62,350 nt of DNA from assembly GCA_009694745.1 (NCBI GenBank), contig SHUF01000010.1, forward strand, positions 1-62,350, written 5' to 3'. The stretch is from Acidobacteriota bacterium (GTDB taxonomy: Bacteria > Acidobacteriota > Vicinamibacteria > Vicinamibacterales > SCN-69-37). Numbering within the stretch: the first letter of the stretch is position 1; every line of letters starts with the position of its first letter. A program made the translations under genes and the position numbers. This document shows positions 8,610 through 15,649 of this stretch, one piece after another. A model generated the notes under the pieces. The model was not told the origin of the DNA. It worked only from the letters and a program-made list of their open reading frames with translations, and searched no databases.

Positions 8610-9476
8610 ATGTCGTCCCGTGTTCGTAAAGCCGTCTTCCCTGCCGCTGGCCTGGGCACCCGCTTCCTGCCGGCCACCAAGGCGCAGCCTAAGGAAATGC
8701 TTCCCCTCGTCGATAAGCCGATCATCCAGTACGGGGTGGAAGAGGCACTCGCCTCCGGCGTCGAAAACATCATCATCGTAACCGGCCGAGGCAAGAACAC
8801 GATCGAGGATCACTTCGATGTGGCCTTTGAACTTGAAGCGTTTCTCACCGCGCGAGGCAAGACGGAGCTCCTGGAGGAAATCAGGAAGGTCTCGGACCTG
8901 ATCAACGTCTCGTACGTCCGGCAGGGTGAGCCGCTCGGGCTGGGCCACGCCGTGCTCATGGCCGAACCCCTGGTGGGTGATGAGACCTTTGCCGTTATCC
9001 TGGCCGATGACGTGATTGATGGAACGCCGCCAGCCCTGGCGCAAATGATTAAGGTCCACGAAGAGGTGGACGGCCCGGTGATTCTGGTTGAACGCGTGCG
9101 GCCGGAAGACATCTCGAACTACGGCGTGATTGCGGCTGAGACCATTCGGCCCGGTGTCTACAGGGTCACCGACATGGTGGAAAAGCCGCCGCGCGAACAG
9201 GCGCCGTCGGACCTGGCCATCATCGGCCGCTACATCCTCACGCCAGACATCTTCGGCGCACTACGCGCCACCAGGGAAGACCGCAGCGGTGAAATCCAGC
9301 TGACAAACGGGTTGAAACACCTACTCAAAGACCGGCCCGTGTACGCGTGCGAAGTCACCGGCGTCCGGCACGACACGGGAAACAAGCTCGGGTTCCTGAA
9401 AGCGGTGGTCTACTTCGCCATGCAACGGCCGGACCTGGCCGGGCCGCTGCGCGAGTATCTGAAGACGGTGACGTAG
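8610..9476 (+). CDS. galU: UTP-glucose-1-phosphate uridylyltransferase
   Basis: GalU makes UDP-glucose from UTP and glucose-1-phosphate, feeding LPS, capsule and glycan synthesis. The protein (about 288 residues) carries the nucleotidyltransferase signature FPAAGLGTRFLPATKAQPKE and the sugar-phosphate region PLVDKPIIQYGVEEA. Further conserved blocks are VILADDVIDG and MVEKP. Of two close starts, ATG 8610 (MSSRVRKAVFPAAG) is chosen; ATG 8601 would add three residues. Divergent from serS. No operon partner follows. Confidence 0.95.
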   Translation: MSSRVRKAVFPAAGLGTRFLPATKAQPKEMLPLVDKPIIQYGVEEALASGVENIIIVTGRGKNTIEDHFDVAFELEAFLTARGKTELLEEIRKVSDLINVSYVRQGEPLGLGHAVLMAEPLVGDETFAVILADDVIDGTPPALAQMIKVHEEVDGPVILVERVRPEDISNYGVIAAETIRPGVYRVTDMVEKPPREQAPSDLAIIGRYILTPDIFGALRATREDRSGEIQLTNGLKHLLKDRPVYACEVTGVRHDTGNKLGFLKAVVYFAMQRPDLAGPLREYLKTVT

Positions 9477-9502
9477 GGCGAGGGGCCGAGCTCCGTTCCG
9501 AA

Positions 9503-9535
9503 CGTAGCCCGGCTGGTTCTCAAGCCCGAGTGTCG
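9503..9535 (+). repeat. Dispersed palindromic repeat, copy 1
   Basis: The segment reads CGTAGCCCGGCTGGTTCT then CAAGCCCGAGTGTCG, one of seven intergenic copies of a hairpin whose arms are CTCGGGCT and AGCCCGAG. It lies between the convergent galU and fmdB-type genes, where it could also act as a transcription terminator. Confidence 0.7.
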
Positions 9536-9912
9536 GGCTTCACCGTTGTGGGCTTTGCAGCCGAGTCAGGCTTGGTTTCGGCCTTGGTCTCAGTCTTCGT
9601 CTCGGTCTTGGTTTCAGACTTCGTGTCTGACTTGCCCTCTGCCGACGCGTCTTTCTTCTTGGCATCAGACTTCGCGTCGGCACTCGCCTCAGACGTGGCC
9701 GCCTCGGTCTTCGACTCGCCGGTGGAGCCTGACTTTGCGTAGTCGGTGACGTACCAACCCTTGCCCTTGAACTGGATCGCAGGCGACGAAATCAACTTCG
9801 TGACGTGTCCGCCACATTCCCCGCACGGGTCTTCCAGAGGCGGGTCGGAAAACTTCCGGATCCGCTCAAACCGATGGCCGCACGCGTCGCACTGGTATTC
9901 GTAAAGAGGCAT
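9520..9912 (-). CDS. FmdB-type zinc-ribbon protein with Lys/Thr/Glu-rich tail
   Basis: The first 55 residues form the FmdB-like zinc ribbon: MPLYEYQCDACGHRFE, with a second pair CGEC, giving Cys8, Cys11, Cys30 and Cys33. The family is small and putatively regulatory, but no molecular role is firmly known. The remaining about 65 residues are low complexity, with repeated KTET and KSDAK units, and are probably disordered. The tail is read from a C/T-rich plus strand rich in GTCTCGGT-like repeats, so its length may vary by slippage between strains. Divergent from rsmI. Confidence 0.8.
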   Translation of the reverse strand: MPLYEYQCDACGHRFERIRKFSDPPLEDPCGECGGHVTKLISSPAIQFKGKGWYVTDYAKSGSTGESKTEAATSEASADAKSDAKKKDASAEGKSDTKSETKTETKTETKAETKPDSAAKPTTVKPDTRA

Positions 9913-9962
9913 CTGGTCTCCTCGGACAACCCCTGATTATAGATACACTTGCTGCAGAGACC

Positions 9963-10814
9963 ATGGCTGGCACCCTTTATGTCGTCGCCACACCCATCGG
10001 GAACCTCGAAGACCTGACCTTCCGGGCTCTCCGAACCCTGCGGGAAGTTGACCTGGTCGCGGCCGAAGATACCCGACGGACCTCCAAGCTGCTGGCGCAC
10101 TACGACGTGCGGAAGCCCCTGGTTAGCCTGCACGAACACAACGAAAACCGGGAGTCAGCGCACCTTATCGAGAAACTCCAGTCAGGCCTGGCGGTGGCCC
10201 TAGTCTCCGACGCAGGCACCCCCACCATTGCCGACCCCGGGTATCACCTGGTGGCTGCGGCGAGGGCAGCAAGGATAACGGTCGTGCCCATCCCTGGAGC
10301 CAGTGCCGTGGCAGCGGCGGTCTCGGTTTCAGGCCAGCCTGCCGACCAGTTCGCCTTCCTCGGATTCCCACCATCGGGTGGCGCGGCGCGGGAACGATGG
10401 TTTGACAGGCTCGCCAACGAGCCAATAACCTCAGTGTTCTATGAGTCCCCACACCGAATCGCCAGGACGCTGGCAGAGGCATCCGAATATGTGGGCAAAC
10501 GACAGATTATTGTCGCTCGTGAGCTAACCAAGCTGAATGAAACATTGGTCGTATGGCAGATTAATGATCCTATTAGGGAACAGGGAGAGTTTGTGGTCGT
10601 CGTGGCAGCTGGCGGTCAGGTTGAGCTGGCGGAGCCAGATGCCTCCAGTGTGACTTATTTTATTGGTCAAATAACTGAACTTATAGGACTTGAAGAGGAT
10701 GCTGCCGTGAAACTGGCCGCCGCCCACTTCGAGATTCAGGGCGCGAAGGTCCGCAAACTCCTGAAAAAAGGGCGAATCCTCGTCAAGCGCTCAAGCGATA
10801 ATCACGAAGAATGA
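9963..10814 (+). CDS. rsmI: 16S rRNA (cytidine-1402-2'-O)-methyltransferase
   Basis: RsmI 2'-O-methylates C1402 of 16S rRNA in the decoding centre, using SAM. The 283-residue protein starts MAGTLYVVATPIGNLEDLTF and shows the tetrapyrrole-methylase fold blocks EDTRRTSKLL and SDAGTPTIADPGYHLV. The stop overlaps the glmU start (ATGA at 10811), implying translational coupling. Bases 10500-10720, in the C-terminal half, are clearly more AT-rich than the surrounding DNA although the protein still matches the family, suggesting mosaic ancestry. Confidence 0.95.
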   Translation: MAGTLYVVATPIGNLEDLTFRALRTLREVDLVAAEDTRRTSKLLAHYDVRKPLVSLHEHNENRESAHLIEKLQSGLAVALVSDAGTPTIADPGYHLVAAARAARITVVPIPGASAVAAAVSVSGQPADQFAFLGFPPSGGAARERWFDRLANEPITSVFYESPHRIARTLAEASEYVGKRQIIVARELTKLNETLVVWQINDPIREQGEFVVVVAAGGQVELAEPDASSVTYFIGQITELIGLEEDAAVKLAAAHFEIQGAKVRKLLKKGRILVKRSSDNHEE

Positions 10815-12214
10815 CCGATCTTCACGTTGTCATCCTGGCTGCCGGCAAGGGCACAAGGATGAGATCCGATACGCCAAAGGTCCTGCACCCGCTGGCCGGC
10901 CGCCCGGTGATCGAGCACGTGCTGGCAACCGTTGACCACCTTGAGACCGCGTCCACCACTCTGGTTGTCGGCCACGGATCAGACATGGTCAGGGCCGCGC
11001 TGGCCAGTCGCCCCAACCTCCAATACGTGGTTCAGTCGCCCCAACTGGGCACGGGGCACGCGCTGTTGCAGGCCGAACCGGTTTTGAAGGGGCTGAAAGG
11101 CGACGTCCTGCTGCTTTACGCAGATGTCCCGTTGCTCGAGCCGGGAACACTGCTGCGGTTGCTCGAGACCCATCGCGGGGCCAAGGCTGCGATGACGGTG
11201 CTCACCGCCGAACTCGCTGACCCCTACGGCTATGGCCGCATCGTGCGCAGCGCCGACGGACGCATGGAGCGGATTATCGAGGAACGCGACGCGTCGGCGG
11301 AACAGCGAGCCATCAAGGAGTTCAACAGCGGCATCTATGCTCTGTCCTTGCGACAGTTGTTCAATAACCTGAACGATTTGGCCACGGATAACGCCCAGGG
11401 CGAGTACTACCTGACGGACTTGGTCGCCATGTACCGGCAGAAGAAGCTGCGCGTGGAAAGCCTCTGTCTGGACAGCGCGGACGAGCTGCGCGGCGTAAAC
11501 AGCCGGCAGGACCTGGCAGACTTGTCATCGATCGTCCGTCAGCGAAAGAACCGGTTGCTGATGGTGGGCGGCGTCACGATGGAAGACCCTGCCACCACCT
11601 ACATCGATGCAGACGTCACCGTCGGCGCCGACACGGTGCTGGGTCCGGGCGTGCGGCTCGAGGGCCGAACGGCCATTGGCGAGCGTTGCCGCATTCATGC
11701 CGGCTGCCGGCTCACCAATGTGGCTGTGGAAGACGACGTGGTGGTGCTGGATTACAGCGTGGTAGTGGACTCCAAAGTGGGCCAGGGCGCGCAGATCGGC
11801 CCAATGGCGCACGTCAGGCCGCAGTCGGTCATCGGGCCTTCCGCTCGCGTGGGCAACTTCGTGGAGCTCAAGAAGACGACCCTGGGTAGAGGGTCGAAGG
11901 CCAGCCATCTGTCGTACCTGGGTGACGCGACGATTGGCGAAGGTGTGAACATCGGCGCCGGCACGATCACGTGCAACTACGACGGCGAGAAGAAACACAC
12001 GACGATCATCGAAGACCAGGTGTTCATCGGCAGTGATTCGCAGCTCATTGCTCCTGTGACCATCGGCAAGGGCGCGCACGTGGGCGCCGGGTCATCGATC
12101 ACATCCGATGTGCCGGCAGGCGCTTTGGCTATTGCGCGCGGCAAGCAGGTGGTCAAACCCGGGTGGGCAACCAAGCGCAAGGCCAGCCGCCCCGCCACCA
12201 AGAGCGACCACTAA
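10811..12214 (+). CDS. glmU: Bifunctional GlcNAc-1-P uridylyltransferase / GlcN-1-P acetyltransferase
   Basis: GlmU makes UDP-GlcNAc, the precursor of peptidoglycan and lipid A. The N-terminal pyrophosphorylase domain shows LAAGKGTRMRSDTPKVLHPL. The C-terminal left-handed beta-helix carries hexapeptide repeats and the acetyltransferase block GAGTITCNYDGEKKH. The 467-residue length is normal and nothing looks damaged. It is translationally coupled to rsmI and followed after 6 bp by a ruined glmS, the gene for the first step of the same pathway. Confidence 0.97.
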   Translation: MTDLHVVILAAGKGTRMRSDTPKVLHPLAGRPVIEHVLATVDHLETASTTLVVGHGSDMVRAALASRPNLQYVVQSPQLGTGHALLQAEPVLKGLKGDVLLLYADVPLLEPGTLLRLLETHRGAKAAMTVLTAELADPYGYGRIVRSADGRMERIIEERDASAEQRAIKEFNSGIYALSLRQLFNNLNDLATDNAQGEYYLTDLVAMYRQKKLRVESLCLDSADELRGVNSRQDLADLSSIVRQRKNRLLMVGGVTMEDPATTYIDADVTVGADTVLGPGVRLEGRTAIGERCRIHAGCRLTNVAVEDDVVVLDYSVVVDSKVGQGAQIGPMAHVRPQSVIGPSARVGNFVELKKTTLGRGSKASHLSYLGDATIGEGVNIGAGTITCNYDGEKKHTTIIEDQVFIGSDSQLIAPVTIGKGAHVGAGSSITSDVPAGALAIARGKQVVKPGWATKRKASRPATKSDH

Positions 12215-12220
12215 CTTTCT

Positions 12221-13213
12221 ATGTACGGCATTGTCGGATACGTCGGCGCGAGACCTCCGCTGCCGATTCTCGTTGAGGGACTGCGCAAGCTCGAGTACCG
12301 CGGCTACGACTCTGCCGGTGTCGCCATTATGCGCGACGGCCATATGGAAGTGCGTCGAAATGCGGGGAAACTGTCGCGCCTCGAGGACGTGCTGGCTGCC
12401 CATCCGATCTAGGGCGAGTACGGTATTGGCCATACACGTTGGGCCACCCACGGCCGGCCCACCGAAGAGAACGCCCATCCCCACCGCGACTGCTCCGGGA
12501 AGATCGTGGTGGTTCACAACGGCATCATCGAGAACTACCTCGAGCTCAAGCGCTCATTGGTGGCCCAGGGCCACACGTTCGTTACCGAGACCGACACCGA
12601 GGTGATGGCACATCTGGTGGAGCACGAGCTGGCCAACCCTGTGGCCAGTCTCGTGGGTAAAGAAACCGGCGACGATGGGTTCGTGGCGGCCTGGCGCCGT
12701 GCGCTCAGCCAACTACGTGGCCTGTTCGCACTGGTGCTGATTTCGGCTGACGCGCCAGACACCATCGTAGCCGTGCGCAACGGCCCGCCGGTGATTGTGG
12801 GCCTGGGCGAGGATGAGTACTTCGTGGCTTCCGATGTCACGGTCATTCTGAGCCACACGCGTCAGGTGGTCTTTCTCGATGACCGCCAGATGGTGGTGGT
12901 GACCAAAGCCGGCGCGGCGTTTTCTACGTTTGACGGCGTCCCCGTGGTGCGTGAGGCGCAGACGACCAACTGGGACCCCGCGATGGCCGAAAAGGCCGGC
13001 TACGCCCATTTCATGCTCAAGGAGATCCACGAGCAACCCTGGGCGGTCCGCGAAACCGTACTCGGCCGCGCATCAGTCGAGTCCAACCGCGTCTTCCTCG
13101 ACGAGATACACATTGACGCCGATGCTTTGCGCACGATCGACCGCGTGGTGGTGCTGGCATGCGGCACGTCGTGGCATGCAGCGCTTGTGGGCAAGTTTCT
13201 GATCGAAGATTGA
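12221..13213 (+). pseudogene. glmS: Decayed glucosamine-6-phosphate synthase gene
   Basis: The sequence is plainly Glm[10 protein letters not shown] at the start, then GIGHTRWATHGRP, NGIIENYLELK and LACGTSWHAALVGKFL. Intact GlmS transfers the glutamine amide to fructose-6-phosphate. Three defects are visible. The catalytic N-terminal cysteine (normally MCGIVGY) is Tyr, encoded by TAC. An in-frame TAG interrupts codon 64 (12410-12412). The gene ends at codon 331, just inside the first SIS domain, so about 280 residues including most of the isomerase half are missing. A restart after the TAG would give no working enzyme. A second glmS elsewhere is needed unless amino sugars are imported. pcrA begins 47 bp later, so the deletion may have joined the two genes. 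Confidence 0.9.
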
Positions 13214-13260
13214 GGCGCGCCGGTTTGAAGATGTGCGGGTGATATCCTCGTACACTCCGG

Positions 13261-15528
13261 ATGGATGCACTCGCTTCACTGAACCCCTCTCAACGCGACG
13301 CGGTGGAGCACACGCAGGGCGCGTTGCTGATTCTTGCAGGCGCAGGCTCCGGTAAAACCCGCGTCATTACCGTTCGCATCGCCCACCTGGTGGCGAACGG
13401 CCACGCCGCGCCCGACGAGGTGTTGGCCGTCACCTTCACGAACAAAGCTGCAGAAGAAATGCGCAACCGGGTTGAAGAACTCCTGGGCGCAGATTGCCGG
13501 CACGTGTGGCTCTCCACGTTTCACGCGCTTTGCGCCCGACTCTTGCGGCGCGAAGCGCCGGCCATCGGCCTGACGCGGGATTTCGTCATCTACGACTCGT
13601 CGGATCAACTGGCGGTGGTCAAACAGGCACTGCGCGCTGCCGACATCGACGACAAGATGCTGACGCCGCGGGCGGCGTTGTCGCGCATCAGCCAGGCCAA
13701 GAACCGGCTGGAAACACCGAGTGAGATGAAATCCAGCGGCTGGAGCCTGCGCGACCAGCAGGTGTCGAAAGTCTACGAGTATTACCTGCGCGTGCTCGGC
13801 GAAGCCGGCGCGCTCGATTTTGACGACCTCCTGCTCAAGACCGTCGAGTTGATGGAAACCAGCGAGCGTGTGCGCGACTTTTACTCGCGCAAGTTCCGCT
13901 ACATCCTCATCGACGAATACCAGGACACCAATCGGCCGCAATACATGCTCATCAAGCGATTGGCCGAGTATCACCGCAACCTGTGCGTGGTGGGCGACCC
14001 CGACCAGTCCATCTACAAGTGGCGCGGCGCCGACCTGCGCAACATCCTCGACTTTGAGCACGACTTTCCGGAAGCCACCGTCGTGAAACTCGAGCAAAAC
14101 TACCGGTCCACCCAGGTCATTCTCGACGCCGCATCGGCTGTCATCAGCGTCAACAAAAACCGGAAAGAAAAGCGGCTCTGGACCGATCGCAAGGGCGGCG
14201 AGTTGATTGTGTACGTCAGGGCCGGCGACGAAATCGAAGAGGCTGACTACATCACCAGCGCCATCAGAGAAACGCGCCTGCTCGACATCAAGACGATGAC
14301 GGCGATTCTGTACCGCACCAACGCGCAGTCGCGGGCCATCGAAGACGCGCTGATGCGGGAAGGTATCGCCTACAAAATCATCGGCGGCGTCCGCTTCTAC
14401 GAGCGCAAGGAAATCAAGGACGTGCTTGCCTACCTTCGCCTTGTGATGAATCCGCATGACGATGTGAGTTTCAGGCGGGTGGTGAATGTGCCGACCCGCG
14501 GCATTGGAAAAACGGTGATTGAGGCGCTTGAGGCGATTGACCTCAACCAGTCCGAGCACCTGACCACGCCCCTCTTCGCCACGGGGTTGCAGCCAATCGC
14601 GTCATCGCGCTCGATGTGGGCGAGGCTTGTCGTCGCTCTGGACCAGCGGCAGGCGCCGCCACGCGCCGTGGCCGCGCTGAAGGGCTTCAGGGACCTGCTT
14701 GTTTCGCTCGCGGCTGATTGCGCCAGCTCCAGCGTGTCTATTTCCCTGGGCCTGGTCCTCGACCGGTCGGGCTACCTGAAGGACCTGCGCGACGAACGGA
14801 GCGAAGACGCCGAGTCGCGGATCGAGAACCTGATGGAACTGGTGTCGGCAGCTCGCGAGTACGAGACGCGCGAGTCTGACGCCTCGCTGGGTGGGTTCGT
14901 AGACCGCCTGTCGTTGCTGTCTGAGGCCGATGAAGCCCAGGGCTCAAACGACGCTCGCGTGTGGATGATGACCATGCATGCGGCCAAGGGGCTGGAGTTC
15001 CCCGTGGTCATCGTGGCCGGCATGGAAGAGGGGCTGTTTCCGCACTCGCGTGCGGCTGAGGACGAAGACGAAGTGGAGGAAGAACGGCGCCTCTGCTATG
15101 TTGGCCTCACTCGCGCGCGCGAGCGTCTAATTCTGACAGGCGCGTCCAGGCGCCGGGTGTTTGGCGACTACCAGTCCACCGAGCCATCACGATTCCTTGA
15201 TGAGATTCCGCCGGAGCTGATGCGCCGGGTTGAGCCCAAAGCGGCACCGGCATGGAATACCGGGCGGTATGAAACCAGGAACCCGTACGCGCGTCGCTAC
15301 AGCGGTCCGAAGGTGAAGGAAGCCGCAGCCTTCCCGTCATACGAAGACGAAGATCAGTCGTCGGCCACCGGCCTGAAACTTGGTCTGCGTGTGCGCCACA
15401 AGCAGTTTGGCGTCGGCACCATCCTGGCCGTGGAAGAGCAGGGCGACGACACCCGCGTCACCGTCAGGTTCAACACAGTGGGCACGAAGAAACTTGTCGC
15501 CCGCTACGCTGCGCTGGAGCGGGCGTAA
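13261..15528 (+). CDS. pcrA: UvrD/PcrA-type superfamily 1 DNA helicase
   Basis: A 755-residue 3'-5' DNA helicase for repair and for displacing recombinase or replication blocks. Visible SF1A motifs: Walker A GAGSGKT (about residues 27-33), AVTFTNKAAEEM, motif II DEYQDTNRPQ, motif III GDPDQSIYKWRGAD, motif IV YRTNAQSRAIEDAL, and motifs V/VI TMHAAKGLEF and YVGLTRARERL. The C-terminal end has a Tudor-like block GLRVRHKQFGVGTIL that in PcrA binds RNA polymerase. PcrA or UvrD would both fit; the C-terminus favours the PcrA-like group. It starts 47 bp after the glmS remnant and is convergent with gyrA. Confidence 0.95.
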   Translation: MDALASLNPSQRDAVEHTQGALLILAGAGSGKTRVITVRIAHLVANGHAAPDEVLAVTFTNKAAEEMRNRVEELLGADCRHVWLSTFHALCARLLRREAPAIGLTRDFVIYDSSDQLAVVKQALRAADIDDKMLTPRAALSRISQAKNRLETPSEMKSSGWSLRDQQVSKVYEYYLRVLGEAGALDFDDLLLKTVELMETSERVRDFYSRKFRYILIDEYQDTNRPQYMLIKRLAEYHRNLCVVGDPDQSIYKWRGADLRNILDFEHDFPEATVVKLEQNYRSTQVILDAASAVISVNKNRKEKRLWTDRKGGELIVYVRAGDEIEEADYITSAIRETRLLDIKTMTAILYRTNAQSRAIEDALMREGIAYKIIGGVRFYERKEIKDVLAYLRLVMNPHDDVSFRRVVNVPTRGIGKTVIEALEAIDLNQSEHLTTPLFATGLQPIASSRSMWARLVVALDQRQAPPRAVAALKGFRDLLVSLAADCASSSVSISLGLVLDRSGYLKDLRDERSEDAESRIENLMELVSAAREYETRESDASLGGFVDRLSLLSEADEAQGSNDARVWMMTMHAAKGLEFPVVIVAGMEEGLFPHSRAAEDEDEVEEERRLCYVGLTRARERLILTGASRRRVFGDYQSTEPSRFLDEIPPELMRRVEPKAAPAWNTGRYETRNPYARRYSGPKVKEAAAFPSYEDEDQSSATGLKLGLRVRHKQFGVGTILAVEEQGDDTRVTVRFNTVGTKKLVARYAALERA

Positions 15529-15529
15529 A

Positions 15530-15645
15530 AGTCCGCGGGTCCGTAGGTTCTCGGTGGGCGCTTTGCGCCCTCTTGCTTCCCAACAAAGCCCCGCGCCGAA
15601 CGGCGCGGCTCCACGAACCCGCGCACCGACGGACCCGCGGATCCA
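15530..15645. terminator. Nested palindromes between pcrA and gyrA, likely bidirectional terminator
   Basis: An outer pair, TCCGCGGGTCCGT near 15532-15544 and its complement near 15630-15642, encloses two smaller hairpins: GGGCGCTTTGCGCCC and CCGCGCCGAACGGCGCGG. This fills the gap between two convergent essential genes. The density of stems suggests termination in both directions. No T-run is obvious. Confidence 0.55.
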
Positions 15646-15649
15646 TGGA

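Noticed and set aside
9600-9720. GTCTCGGT-like tandem repeats as a non-coding satellite
   Set aside because: They lie in frame in the Lys/Thr/Glu-rich tail of the FmdB-type protein and are explained by low-complexity coding.
13276-14559. A 427-codon open frame on the minus strand inside pcrA
   Set aside because: It is the antisense of a strongly conserved helicase gene and its translation (His/Val/Asp-rich) has no domain. Long antisense frames are common in GC-rich genes.
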